Assembly: GCF_000247695.1 (NCBI RefSeq)
Contig: NW_004624747.1
Coordinates: 5,438,523 to 5,502,522, forward strand
Length of the DNA stretch: 64,000 bases
Reading direction: 5' to 3'
DNA from: Heterocephalus glaber
Lineage: Eukaryota; Chordata; Mammalia; Rodentia; Bathyergidae
Part shown: positions 21,766-32,630 of the stretch, in pieces
Layout of the letters: each line of letters opens with the position of its first letter
Numbering within the stretch: position 1 is the first letter of the stretch
Notes under the pieces: generated by a model
Database searches by the model: none
What the model was told of the DNA's origin: nothing
Seen by the model: only the letters and a program-made list of their open reading frames with translations
Program-made: the position numbers and the translations under genes

Positions 21766-22377
21766 CTACTGTGATGTTGTCTCTATGGTTATTTCATGGC
21801 CACATGGAGGCTTGGTGGCCAGAACCAGGCTGAGGAAATAGAAAAAAAGATGGTCCTCCTGTTGTGTTCCCTGAGTCTTATGCTGAGAAGAGCCATCATG
21901 CAATTTCTGAGGGTGTTGCTTATATAAAGTCAGCCATGGATGCTCAAATCTTACAGCTCCATCATTTTATCCCTTCAAGACACCCTGAATCACAAATAGG
22001 CAGGTGGAAGAAGGGTATACAGACAGTGAGTGTTGGGGAGAAGTTAGGGGCAAGGCTATGGAGTCATGGATCTCATGTCTTCCCAATTCCATTGGCCATG
22101 ACATGGATAACCCCGATTCAAGGATACTTGGAAAGTGTAGTCTTCCCATGGGCAGGAAGTTGTGGGCAACAGAATTAATTACTGCATGGCATATCTCTGT
22201 CACACTTTAAAAGCTCACAGTCATGGCAGGGTCTAGAATGCCTCAAGATATTTGCTCAGTTCGTGGGGGAGCAATAGCCCATGAGGCTGGAGAAGTGGAC
22301 TGGCCCAATGTGACACAGATGAGAAAATGGAAAGGGAGGAGGGTACTGATTTTCAGGCCCTCACATCAGTCCAGCTC

Positions 22378-22792
22378 TATTAATCTATTTTCTGTTACTA
22401 TAAGAAAGTACCCGAGACTGGGTACTTTATGAGGATAACAGGTTTATTTAGGTCACAGTTTTGGAGGCTGAAAGTCTGAGATTGGGCAGATCTATCTCAT
22501 CAGCCTCTGGTGAAGGGCTCTTTGTCACAACATGGTGGAAGAGCAGAAAGGGAATAGCTACATTCCAGAGAGGTGGGTGTGTGGGGTATCCTTGATTTAT
22601 AACAAACAGATCACAAGAACTAACTCATTTCAAGAGGACAGCATTAATCTCTCTCTTCCAAGGGGTGAGGTCCCCAATTCCCTAATCACCTTCCAGGAGG
22701 CTCTACTAGTTTCTACCACTTCAACACTGCCTGCCACACTTAAAACCAAGCCACTTTGACCTTTAGAGGTCAAACCACATCCAAACCATAAG
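22378..22792 (-). repeat. MaLR LTR (MST/MLT1 type), antisense
   Basis: 'ttaatctattttctgttact', 'gtacccgagactgggtactt' and 'cacagttttggaggctgaaa' to 'caaaccacatccaaaccata' is the inverted layout of a mammalian ERVL-MaLR LTR. Confidence 0.8.
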
Positions 22793-23123
22793 AGCAGCGA
22801 TGGCGTGAGAAGGACAGGATGATGCCAGATCAAGAAGCACCTTCCCACAGATGGAGGTCAAGGGAAACCCAGTACCCCTGAAAATGTCAACAGAAGGCCA
22901 TGTCAGCCATGAGTCCTGATCAGCTCTTCAGAAAAGAGGCAACAGGAAATGACGAATGGAGGAGAGAAGCAAACGAGGCACTGGAGAATTCTAAGAAAGC
23001 AGGGATTAGTGGCTGGAAAAGTTTCAGGTGCCAGCAAAGCCAGCTTCAGGGGTGTGAAACCACTACAGCCACATGGCCTGTGTCCCACACTTAGTTCTGG
23101 CTGTTGCTTTCTTGAAATTCTTT

Positions 23124-23200
23124 TTGCAGTACTGGGGATGGAACTCAGGACCTTGTGTTTGCCAGGCAGGCGCACTGCCACTGAGCTACATCCCCAGCCC
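23124..23200 (-). repeat. ID-type tRNA SINE
   Basis: Inverted copy, 'gcagtactggggatggaact' to 'gagctacatccccagcccc'. Confidence 0.85.
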
Positions 23201-23290
23201 CTTCTTGAACTTTTTAATAATTTTCCAGTAAGGGGCCCCACATTTTCACCTTGTACTGAGCCTCACAAGTTACCTAGGCAGTGCCAATAT

Positions 23291-23692
23291 GAGATTGTGT
23301 GGTTTGAACACAGTTTGTCCACTCCAAAGCTCACGTTGAAATCTGACTGCCATTGTGTTGGTGTCGGGAGGCAGGGCCAGGTGGGAAATGTTTGGGTCAT
23401 GGGAATGGAGCTCATGTAAGTAGATCAATGACTTTCTTATGGAATGAGTTTTTTCTCACAAGAGCAGGTTGTTAAAAAGTCCAGCCGCCTCTCATGTTTT
23501 GTCTGTGTCTTCTGCAAGTGCCCATTTGCCCTTCCACTTTTCACCATGATTAACAGCTAGAAGCCCCCAAGGGTGCTGTACTCACAGGGCTTCCCAGCCT
23601 CCAGAACTGTGAGCCAAATCTCTTTCCTTGTAAAATACCATACCCATTCTTGGGCATTCTGTGATAGCCACAGAAAATGGACTGAGACAGCA
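23291..23692 (+). repeat. MaLR LTR (MST/THE1-like), sense
   Basis: 'gtggtttgaacacagtttgt', 'caggttgttaaaaagtccag', 'ccagaactgtgagccaaatc' and 'agaaaatggactgagacagc' are sense landmarks of an ERVL-MaLR LTR. No internal region is seen next to it, so probably solo. Confidence 0.85.
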
Positions 23693-23699
23693 GCCTTTA

Positions 23700-24085
23700 T
23701 CCCAAATGTCCCTGCCTCTGGGGCATGGGTGCTGCTGATGGGGGCCACTTTTTAGCCTGATGGGACAGGAAGGCCACAGAAAATGGATCTGGAGGAAGAT
23801 GGGGGTGTGGTCGGCTCCCTGAGGCTTTTGCTCCATAAGGAGTGCAAGTGTAAACATTTAGGAGGCACACATTTCAGACTCCATTTGCTCAGAGGCAAGA
23901 TGGGTGCTTAATGGTGAGCGGTTTTGCACAAACTGAAAGAAGAACTCTGAAAGCAGGGGGGTATTAAGGATGGCGGATGGGTAAATGAAGTCCAGGAACC
24001 CAGGTAGAAAGATGAGCACACTAGGTTAAAATGAGAGGGAAGAGAGACTGGAAGACAGCGAGGTTGCTCCTAATCTTAGGAGTCT
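23700..24085. other. Intergenic, nothing recognised
   Basis: No splice-bounded exon and no repeat that I can name. Confidence 0.4.
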
Positions 24086-24089
24086 CTAC

Positions 24090-24173
24090 TTTTTTTTTTT
24101 CCGTACTGGGGATGGAACCCAGGGTCTCACATAGGGTTGATAAGTGCTCTACCACTTAGCTATAATTGCAGCA
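24090..24173 (-). repeat. Older ID SINE
   Basis: Inverted and diverged ('ccgtactggggatggaaccc' to 'cttagctataattgcagc'). Confidence 0.65.
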
Positions 24174-24551
24174 CAGGGGCCTCTACATTATATACAAAGA
24201 AACATTCAAAGATGACTGTTAATTTAAAAAAATAGACCTAGCATACAAAGGAGGAAATAGACTAACTGGTTCAAATGGACATGGTTATTGGTTGTGGTAT
24301 GGAGGACCCTTTTCAAGTCTAAGAGGGATTCAAACACATTGGGCAACCTGATAGAACCAGTCCTTTGTTGCATTGACTGGAAACATTTAAGGAAAGAAGG
24401 AAGCTTGCACAATGAACTCAACCTAGTTACAAAGCATGATTCCAGAGCAGATTAATTAATAATAGGACCTTGCTGTCATTTATTGCATGCTTACTGTGTG
24501 CCAGGCAGTATGTACTAGTTATCCTCTGCTGCATAACAAATTATCCTATAG

Positions 24552-24652
24552 GGGCCAGGGATTTAGCTCAGTGGTTCTGCCGCCTGCCTCGCAAGCACAA
24601 GGTCCCGGTTCGATCCCCAGGACCAAAAAACAAAACAAAACAAAACAAAACA
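24552..24652 (+). repeat. ID-type tRNA SINE with target duplication
   Basis: Head 'ggggccagggatttagctca', then an (AAAAC)n tail. Flanking 'aaattatcctata' (about 24538) and 'aaattaccctata' (about 24651) are the target duplication. Confidence 0.92.
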
Positions 24653-25080
24653 AATTACCCTATAATTTAGCAACTTATAAAATAATGGGAAATTATTATC
24701 CCCCAGTTTCTCTGGGCCAGGGATTCTGAAACAGTTTGGCTGGGTAATTCTGGTCTCCCATAAGGTTGCCATCAAGGCATCAGACTGGGCTGTGGTATTC
24801 TGAAGGCTTGACTGGGCTGGAAGACCCACGGCTAAGATGGCACACTCATGTAGTTGGCATGGTAAAAGTGCGTGGGCAACAGGCCTCAGTTTCTTATTAC
24901 TTGAATATCCACTTAGGTACCTTCAAGACATGGTAGCTGGCTATCCTCAGAACATGGGATCCAAGACAGAGCATGATTTCATTTGCTCATCATAACAGGG
25001 TTAAGTAATAATATTTTCCCCAACTCACAAGAGAAAACTTTGCTCAAGACCAAATAACTATAAAGTAGCAGCTCTTGGGT

Positions 25081-25475
25081 GTTGTGACAGTTAATCTGGA
25101 TTGTCAACTGACTGGACTAAGAGACACCTAGAGAAGTGACTGGGTCATGAGAGTACTAACGTCATCAATAGATTAACCATCAATAAGTTAATAGGTGAGC
25201 AGGCTATAAGGAGATGAAGCCCAGTTGGAGGAAGTCACTGGCTATGTGATTTTGAACAGTATAACTTCTTGGGTTTTTTTTTCTCCTCTGTTTCCTGGCT
25301 GCCATGAAGTGAGCAGTCTCACCTGCCAAGCCCTTCCACTGATGGTTCTGCCTTGGAGCCAGAAGACCACAGACTGAAACCTCTGAAACCATAAGCCAAA
25401 GTAAATCTTTCCTCCTTTGGATTGACTCTGTTGAGTATTTTATCACATGAATGAAAGCTCACTAAATAGATATGA
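25081..25475 (+). repeat. LTR-like repeat, copy 2 of 3
   Basis: Starts 'gttgtgacagttaatctgga'. Its tail ('agaccacagactgaaacctc', 'aaagtaaatctttcctcctt', 'gagtattttatcacatgaat') aligns with the tails at 15485-15890 and 47338-47672. Confidence 0.6.
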
Positions 25476-26270
25476 ACCCAGCTCTCTGTGGATGTGTCTG
25501 AGCTCTGCACAGAGCAGGGATGATATAAGTGAAAACCAACAGAAGTGTTTGAAAAACCCCATTACACACTGAACTCTAGGCAGCAAAGTGTTGTGTTTCT
25601 GTCCTTTAGACAGATCCAAAAGGAAATAGGCATTTCCTTCCACTCTCCCACAGGCCATGGGGGCCTTTGGTCCTGGGAGACCACTGATGAGCAGAGCGGG
25701 CAGAAAAACCACTGCTTCTGTCCAGCACCTCCTCACTTCTGGCTATAATGAGAGAATGCTGCCCAGAATGAGTAGGGCTCCAGGAGGAACATGGTCCAGT
25801 TACTAGGGGGCAGGGTCACCGTTAGAAAAGCCATCACACACACACACACATCTACCACATGTGCAAGTACACAAAACTGACCCATGCACACTCCACATAT
25901 GCATGCACACACGCACCCCCCCCCCATCTCTCTCTCCTTTTAGCTTTCTGCCTCTGGGTGACCAGATGGTTAATTTTTCTCACAAATATTTCCTGGCCAT
26001 CTGTTAGGTGTTTCCCCTAGTGCTTGTGGAAAGCGACATAGTGACGTGAAACACAGATGTGGTCTCTGCTGTCGTGGAGCCTATGGTCGTGCAACCTGGG
26101 GCGGGGCAGGTAAGTGCTGGCCTACTGGTGGTCGCTTTTGCTTTTATATCCACTGCAGGTCATTCATTCACTCCTTTGATTCAGCCTTTGGGTACAGGCA
26201 TAGGGGCTCTACTTTGTATCTTGGACTCTGGCCCAGTTTGCCAGAAGCCCACATTAAGACTAGCTCATCA
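25476..26270. other. Intergenic with short CA-rich stretches
   Basis: A (CA)n tract lies near 25837-25850 and a CA/C-rich stretch at 25895-25926. No gene recognised. Confidence 0.5.
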
Positions 26271-26271
26271 G

Positions 26272-26368
26272 GGGCTGGGGATTTAGTGCAGTGGTGCCAT
26301 GCCTGCCTCGCAAGTGCAAGGTCCTGAGTTCAATCCCCAGTACCAAAAACAAAAAAGAAAAGAAAAAT
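26272..26368 (+). repeat. ID-type tRNA SINE with target duplication
   Basis: 'ggggctggggatttagtgca' to 'caatccccagtacc' plus an A-rich tail. The flanking 'agactagctcatca' repeats at about 26258 and 26371. Confidence 0.92.
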
Positions 26369-26774
26369 GAAGACTAGCTCATCACCTACTTAATAACATT
26401 TTGAGAACTCTTAGTGTATCTGCAGATATTATAGACACCCATCCTCTCTTGACTCCAAGTCACAATGAAATGGAGCTTTTGGGAAATCAAGAGACCAAGA
26501 TCAAAGGTTTTTTCACTCCTCTTTCCTTCCTGATTCAGACTACGCTAAGTAACTGATACCACGATTCTGGCTTCCTGCCTCCCACCAGTGGTGAGATTTC
26601 TTCTGCCACCCAAGCAGTTCAAGATTCTGGTTTGGGGAGCCCCAAGGGACCTGCCTGCGGAACACTGCCAGGCTCTGCAGGCATGGGGGGTGGTGACTTT
26701 GTGGGGCAGCGAGAATGTCTTCCTCACTTCTCCTTGGACAGAAATGGTGAGCTTAGAACCATTGGTCACAACTG

Positions 26775-27153
26775 TGTGACTCTCTTGGTCAGGCCTGGAT
26801 CTGGGCCCTGGCGTCTGGGTTTCTGGATTTTCTTTACCTGCCTGACCAAGAGTAAAGGAAAATACCTTTAAAAATGGAAAGTTGAGTTTATTTATGATTT
26901 GGCCAAATTGCGAGGGCAGCTACCTGCCCCACTGGAGTACGCAGAAGTACTCCAGTATAGATGGGGCAGAACAGAAGCCAGGAAATAACTCTTTATGTAG
27001 ATTTAACCAAAGTTTTTCCAGAAGGCAAGAAGTGTTGAATCTTTCCTGGCCTAATGGGTGGTGCTTTTGTGTTCGGCATGAGGAAGCTAGAGAAGCAACT
27101 TATCTATTTTTTTATCTTAATTTTTAATGATCCACCTTACCCTTTCAGTTACA
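26775..27153 (-). mobile_element. ERV LTR, antisense, copy 1
   Basis: The same ~370-bp sequence recurs in the same orientation at about 52030-52412. On the - strand it begins TGTAACTG just after a polypurine tract (complement of 27154-27160, 'tctcccc'). It carries an AATAAA-like signal (inverted 'gagtttatttatg' at 26884). This makes it the 3' LTR of an antisense provirus whose internal part would lie at higher coordinates. Confidence 0.6.
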
Positions 27154-27930
27154 TCTCCCCTTTGGTTTGGTCAAGCCCTCAGTTGTGAGGGATTTCAGGT
27201 GCACCATGTTGTGCCCGTTCCTTGATAGGCTGGCACAGATTCCATCAAGGGCCTTGCTTGAGCCTGAGCAATGCCATTAAAGTCTGTGGAGCCAAATACA
27301 AGAGGGAGCCGAAGCCAGGAGATATCTAACAGTTACACCTGTTGGAAGGGCTTTTTGATCTCAAGCAGTCATGCTTGAAACACTTCTCTAATCTTCATAG
27401 CTCTGCTTATTTTTTGGTAGGGTTGACACAGGTGATTCTTTTTGATGTTCACAATGATTCCTCCCCGCTTATCCCTGAATACATTTTCTTGTTTCCTGAA
27501 GGCGCTGTCAATCAACCATCTGCAGGTTGCTGTCCTCAGTGCCAGGATAGCTTTCCCATGGTTAGACAGGTCAGGGCACAGGTGGGAGGGGAAGTGATAG
27601 ACAACTATAGTCAGTGATGAAATCCCCTTTTAACTGAATTTGAACAATAATAGAGGCTGAGAAACAGTGATTCTTAGGCTAAATTTATATAGAGCACATC
27701 CCCAAGTTTAATCTCACCTGTTCTGTAGGTGATAGAACCTTAAAACATTAGAACTCTGGCAGGCAATAGTTACAAAGTTTACAGGAGAATGTAAAATTAA
27801 GAAGAACAAAACAAATCCAATTTGTATGGTTGATTTGAACTAAGAAACAAAGTAACCAGGATAATCAAAGAAACCACCGTTTGAGACAAGTTTAGTTCTG
27901 TTAGAAATCCATTAAGTGTGTTCTGTTCTT
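27154..27930 (-). mobile_element. Possible ERV internal remnant
   Basis: This lies upstream (on the - strand) of the polypurine tract and LTR at 26775-27153. No retroviral gag, pol or env frame survives. The assignment rests only on position. Confidence 0.3.
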
Positions 27931-27934
27931 TTGT

Positions 27935-28014
27935 TTGTTCAGTACCTGGGATCGAATTCGGGTCCTTGCGCTTCCGGGGGCAGATGGCGGCAACACTGAG
28001 CTAAATCCCTGGCC
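27935..28014 (-). repeat. ID-type tRNA SINE
   Basis: Inverted: 'agtacctgggatcgaattcg' to 'ctgagctaaatccctggccc'. The flanks 'aagtgtgttct' (27914 and 28015) are the target duplication. Confidence 0.9.
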
Positions 28015-28041
28015 CAAGTGTGTTCTTAAGAGTTATTTTTC

Positions 28042-28220
28042 TGGGGCTGGGGATTTAGTTTAGCGGTGCCGCTGCCTGCCTCCTAAGAGCAAGGTCCCGA
28101 CTTTGATCCCCAGTACCCCCCAGAAAAGAAAAGGGCAGGGGATTTAGCTCAGTGGTTCTGCCTCCTGCCTTGCAAGCATAAGGACCCAAGTTCGATCCCC
28201 AGTACAAAAAAAAAGTTATT
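28042..28220 (+). repeat. Two ID-type SINEs in tandem
   Basis: One copy at 28042-28130 ('ggggctggggatttagttta') is followed at once by another at 28133-28215 ('caggggatttagctcagtgg'). The host word 'gttatttttctg' occurs before the first and after the second, so the pair interrupts one site. Confidence 0.88.
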
Positions 28221-28301
28221 TTTCTGCAAACCAATGTGAATTACCATTTGGGGAGATAACACGTTATTTAATAATGCTAAATATCAAGAGTTACAGTTTA
28301 C

Positions 28302-28381
28302 GGCCAGGGATTTAGCGAAGTGCCTTGTAAGTGCAAGGTCCTGAGTTTGATCCCTGGTACTAAAAAAAAAACCAAAAAACA
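28302..28381 (+). repeat. ID-type SINE with internal deletion
   Basis: 'ggccagggatttagcgaagt' is joined directly to 'gccttgtaagtgcaaggtc', so the D-arm to anticodon-arm segment is missing. Flanking 'agagttacagttt'/'aacagttacagttt' is the target duplication. Confidence 0.85.
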
Positions 28382-28689
28382 GTTACAGTTTCGTATTTAG
28401 GCTGCATTTGTAGATAGGCAGATAAAACTTTTTGAATGTTTTAGGTACACAAAACAAAACTGCAAAAATTTTAGATACAGACTACAAGAACAAATGCCCA
28501 TTTACCAATGAAGAATATTTATCACATTTTAAATGTACTTCACATTCTGACTTAGTTTTTAGATGTTTACAACAGTGTGACTGAGGAAAACATTTTAATA
28601 TAGCCATTGACATATCTTTTATTGAAATCTTTAATTCTAAATACTGTATATTTTGAGGTGAGGATGAATAAAGCAAGATTGTCCCTTCT

Positions 28690-28893
28690 TTCTTTCTTTT
28701 TTTGCAGAATGGGGGATTGAACTCAAGAACTTGTGCTTGCGAGGCAGGCACGGTGCCACTGAGCTAAACCCCCAACCCCACAAGACTGTCCTTTCTTTTT
28801 ATTTATTTATTTATTTTTGGTACCGGGGATTGAACTCAGGTCCTTGTGCTTGTGAGGTAGGCAGTGGAACCACTGAGCTAAATCCCTGGCCCA
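28690..28893 (-). repeat. Two inverted ID-type SINEs
   Basis: One copy at about 28690-28780 and another at about 28797-28893 ('ggtaccggggattgaactca'), separated by a T-rich stretch. The word 'agactgt' flanks the second. Confidence 0.85.
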
Positions 28894-28936
28894 ATAGACT
28901 GTTTCTCATCAGAAATGTTTTACTGCTAGGACAAAA

Positions 28937-29040
28937 TTTTTTTGGTTTTGGGACAGGGTCTCACTATGTAGTCCATACTGGCCTTGCACTCACTGTAGCC
29001 CAGGCTGGCCTTGAACTCACAGTGATCCTCCTGCCAACAC
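28937..29040 (-). repeat. B1 SINE
   Basis: Inverted B1 with part of the internal duplication ('tagtccatactggccttgca', then 'tagcccaggctggccttg'). Confidence 0.85.
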
Positions 29041-29054
29041 CTCCCAATCCCACA

Positions 29055-29420
29055 CATACAAGGTGTGATCATAAAATATGATGAATGTTTAAATTAAAAG
29101 AAACTGATTACAGTGAAAGACATTTGCCTAGAGTGATGGGAAAGTATTTTGAGGGAGATTAATGGAAATGTGTCTTTTACGGTAATAAAGTTTTTCTTTT
29201 TGGTACCGGGGATCAAACTCTGGAGCTTGCGCTTGTGAGGCAGGCAGCAGAACCACTGAGCTAAATCCCTGACCCAGTCACCAAGAGATTTCTAGGTCTT
29301 CCTCAAAGTCAAAATGACAGTGAAAGGTAAACATCTTGAATTAATTCAGGACATCAAGGCAGCCATTGCCACGAGAGTCCAAGGAAGTTCGCAAAACAGT
29401 GATGGAGAAACTAAACCCTC
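29055..29420 (+). mobile_element. Mariner-like remnant split by a SINE
   Basis: 'caaggtgtgatcataaaata' near 29059 resembles a mariner terminal repeat. 'tattttgagggagattaatg' with 'tcttttacggtaataaa' resembles the conserved mariner transposase C-terminus and 3' end, and is shared with 39858-40003. A SINE sits at 29188-29276. The part after the SINE is less certain. Confidence 0.4.
29188..29276 (-). repeat. ID-type tRNA SINE
   Basis: Inverted: 'ggtaccggggatcaaactct' to 'ctgagctaaatccctgaccc'. Confidence 0.9.
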
Positions 29421-30244
29421 CCTATCTGTGGAAGAAGTTGCAGGTTTGCTGACCCCTGAGAGGCTTAAGGGGATTTATTAGGCAGAAATTTAAAAGTACA
29501 TGAGCAAGGAAATACAGGCACATTGTTTCTTAAAACTGTGAACATTTATGTTTCTCCTGAGACATGAAAACCTATTGAATTTGTAAGTCTATAGGAAATT
29601 CTATCCTGGGTCTTGGTTTATAGGAAAAAGATGGCCACTCGCAGAAAGATAATGGCCCACTCATAGGGAAAGGCCTATTTTACAGGTGCAAAGAGGCAAT
29701 CTTTTCACAGGTCAAGGAGGCCCACTTGCAGGTAAAAAGGGACTTGACCCTGCTTATTGCGCCTCGGGAGAAAACAAAAAGAATTAAACTGGGCTCATAT
29801 CGTGAAGCTGCAGTTTTTATTTTTAAAATTATTACTTTCCTTGTCTCCTTTCTGAGGTAGGATAGAAAAAGATAAAATACAGGTGAAAAGGAGACAAGAA
29901 AATCTTAACTAAAAATTGTATGTTTAAGAAGACTGCAATTTTTGAGCCTCAGTCAAAGTTACCCAATGCTATGTCTCTAACACATTTCCTTGATTGCATT
30001 TAGGCTGTTTTTTTAGACTCATCACACCCACATTTTTAAAGAAATATTAAAAGTCCATAAATTGACTTAATTGAGAAAACAAAGATCAAAAACCTGATCC
30101 TAAGGTAAAGGAGCTAAGCGGTAAGGTAATTCAAAGAATGTTTAAAGTACCCTTTCAAAACAAATAACAACAAAAACTGGGCCCATGTGTGTACATGGGC
30201 TACTACCCTCCTGGGGGGGACTCACCCAACGCTTCCACTCCCTC
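29420..30244 (+). repeat. Unassigned, LTR-like text related to 50330-50860
   Basis: 'tacaggtgcaaagaggcaat' and 'gctgcagtttttatttt...ttccttgtctcctttctg' have similar, collinear counterparts at about 50380 and 50655-50815 in the same orientation. This suggests a shared interspersed, possibly LTR, family. Confidence 0.35.
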
Positions 30245-30500
30245 AGAGAACCATAAATGTTTCCTCTTCCAAGAAATAATCACCTCTCTCCCTTGGGGGC
30301 CCGCACTCTATTTCTTTGAGTGTGTGTATTTGAGTTTCTGCCTAATAACACCCTTCCTGGCCTCTTACTGACTAGTCCTGAAAATTCTTTTTCTGCAACA
30401 GGATTCAACAAACCTGCAAACTTATTCTACAAAAAAGAGTAGGTTAGATTCCTTGTTTTGGCTTTGGGGACCTCCTCAAACCGTCTAGTGACATTTTCTT
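30245..30500 (+). mobile_element. ERV-like LTR end plus leader, copy 1
   Basis: Collinear with 39443-39800: 'cactctatttctttgagtgt', 'tttctgcctaataacaccct', 'actgactagtcctgaaaatt', 'caaacctgcaaacttattct'. It is followed by 'ggctttggggacctcctc', which loosely resembles a tRNA-Pro-type primer-binding region of class I retroviruses. Identification as LTR is inference. Confidence 0.45.
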
Positions 30501-30815
30501 TTGCTAGCCAGCCAGGAGGAAAAGAGGCATTGAGACAGTAACTCTGCTACTAAGTCCAGCCAAAGGTTTTTCATTTTTCTCTTCCCCACTTTCCCCAACC
30601 TCTTACCTTCTGAAGTGTAGTTTATCTCTTTTTTCCCCTCTTTTCTTTTTTTCTGTCTATAAACTTCTATAGCTGTGGACTCAGACCAAAAAAGAGACCA
30701 CTGGTTTTCTTTCTTTTCCTCCTCTCTCCCCGCAAAAATTCCCAATCACCTTCTTGGTCCTTCTCTCCCATTCTGAGGATTTCATCTGTCAAGAACTCAA
30801 ATCTTTTAACTTTTC
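30501..30815. other. Unassigned, pyrimidine-rich
   Basis: No named element. It would be internal ERV sequence if the flanking LTR-like copies belong to one provirus. Confidence 0.3.
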
Positions 30816-30819
30816 TTTT

Positions 30820-30922
30820 TTTATTATTTTTTTTTTATTTTAATTTTTGGTACCAGGGATCGAACTCGGGTCCTTGTGCTTGCGCAGCAGGCGGTGAAAC
30901 CACTGAGCTAAATCCCAGGCCC
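30820..30922 (-). repeat. ID-type tRNA SINE
   Basis: Inverted: 'ggtaccagggatcgaactcg' to 'ctgagctaaatcccaggccc'. The flanks 'aacttttct' (about 30809 and 30923) are a target duplication. Confidence 0.92.
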
Positions 30923-31370
30923 TAACTTTTCTGATATTAGTTGTCAGGAAGAGCAAGGGAGTTAGAGGGTAGAAAGGGCTCAACAGGAGTTGGGGAATGC
31001 AGGAGGTTTTCTCAAAACTCCAGGACATTTCCTAGTGTGTCCCACCATGTGGAAGGGGAGGGGAAGTGGCTTCTATGTTTTCCTGCTGGTAGGAGAGGCC
31101 CACAGGCCTATAAGAACGGCTCTACCTCAGCCCTTCTCAGCAGTCTAACATGACCTTCCTGGGTCCTAGGTGCCTGTCCAGCATGGCCTTTAGGTATTTT
31201 TTTTTCCCCAATAGCCACTTGGGGTTGCTTCTCTAATGCTAACTTGCTTTCTCTCTCCATCTTATTTGATTCTGGTATTTTTATGATAATTTTGGCATCG
31301 AGTTTATCTCCCTTTTTTAAATTATGTGTGACTTGTAGCTGCTGAAATCTCCAGACTTTGTAAACCCAGG

Positions 31371-31612
31371 ATGAGGTGGGCTGTGGTGTGACCGTGGTTT
31401 GGGGTAGTCTGCACATACAGTGTGACCCCAGCATCAGGCAGGCTGTACATGTGGTCTGAGTTCAGTTTAGGGTGAGCTACACACACAGCGTGGCCTTGGG
31501 TTGGAGCGGGCTGCACAAGCAGGATGGCCCTGAAATGAGGCGAGCTGCAGCCTGACCTTGGTTTGGGACAGGCTGCACAGGCAGTGTGACCCTGGGGTGA
31601 GGTGGGTGGCTC
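31371..31612. repeat. Degenerate ~34-bp minisatellite
   Basis: About six imperfect units of 29-38 bp share the pattern '(g)ggctgcacaggcagtgtg' followed by 'ccctggggtgagg'-like text (for example near 31406, 31440, 31475, 31508 and 31569). Confidence 0.65.
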
Positions 31613-32527
31613 ACTTAGCCTGTCCTTGGAGACCTAAATAGGATCCTATCTTTTCTCTTTTTTCTTTTATTTCTCTCTTCCCAAAAATACAAGAGAGATC
31701 TTAAAGGCATATAATACATCTTAAATGATTATGAATATGAATAACTCAATGTTTGCTCCCAAAATGTCACATTTGGGTTATATTTTGTAAACTTGGGACC
31801 ACTTAAAGGTAAAACATTTTAGGCTCCCAGGAAGATGGCAGAGTGGTGAACAGCAAGGAAACAACCTCTCTGAGATGCGGGGTCCAGATGCTGGAATATA
31901 GCAACATGAGGAAGAGAAGGAGGGAAGTGGGTCCCCAGGACCTAGCAAGGATCTGAAGTGAGAATTGAAGCCCATGAGGAGAGCAAAGAGAGAGTGAAGA
32001 AGGTAGCAAGTGGCACTTCCTCCCTCAGCCCTGACTCACTGTGTGGGAAGGATGACTCGAACCTGCAGACACACTGTGACTACTGGTGACCCCAGAGGCC
32101 TCCACACACAAATGAATCAGTGGAATGGAGTAATGGACACAGTGGACTGCAGAGGCTGGTGAGTTATTCAGGTTCAGACATCCCCAGGAGAGGGCAATTT
32201 GCTGGTAACCATCTTGGAGAGGACCCAACAAGCTTGGAACTTAGAGCAGCTACAGGCTGACTCCATCAGGGTGAGGCAGAACTGAGTTCAAGTCAGCAGA
32301 AGGTCAGGGAGCCAAGTTCAAGTTGGCAGGAGCCACACAGGGTGTTGCAGGCTGAACAAAACAGGTTCCAGCCTCAGAGTAGGAAACCATTCTGAGCTTC
32401 ATAACTAAAGGTGAAGGCTTGCTGGGATTATCCACTAACCTGATTTAAATCTACAGCTGGCTTGCTATAATTAATCAGATCTGGACTCTGCCCACTGTGT
32501 CTACCAGTGACAGGAGAGACATGCCTT

Positions 32528-32630
32528 AGGCTGGGGCTTAACTCAGTGATGCTGCACCTTCCTGGCAAGCACAAGGTCCTGAGTTCAATCCCCAGTACCA
32601 AAAAAAAAAAAAGGAGAGACATGCCTTGAA
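32528..32630 (+). repeat. ID-type tRNA SINE in L1
   Basis: 'ggctggggcttaactcagtg' to 'caatccccagtacc' plus poly(A). Flanking 'ggagagacatgcctt' (32512 and 32613) is the target duplication. Confidence 0.93.

Noticed and set aside
26046..26327. Cys-rich 93-codon frame, considered as an EMID1 first exon
   Set aside because: No EMI-domain pattern or signal peptide, and its end reads into an ID-type SINE.
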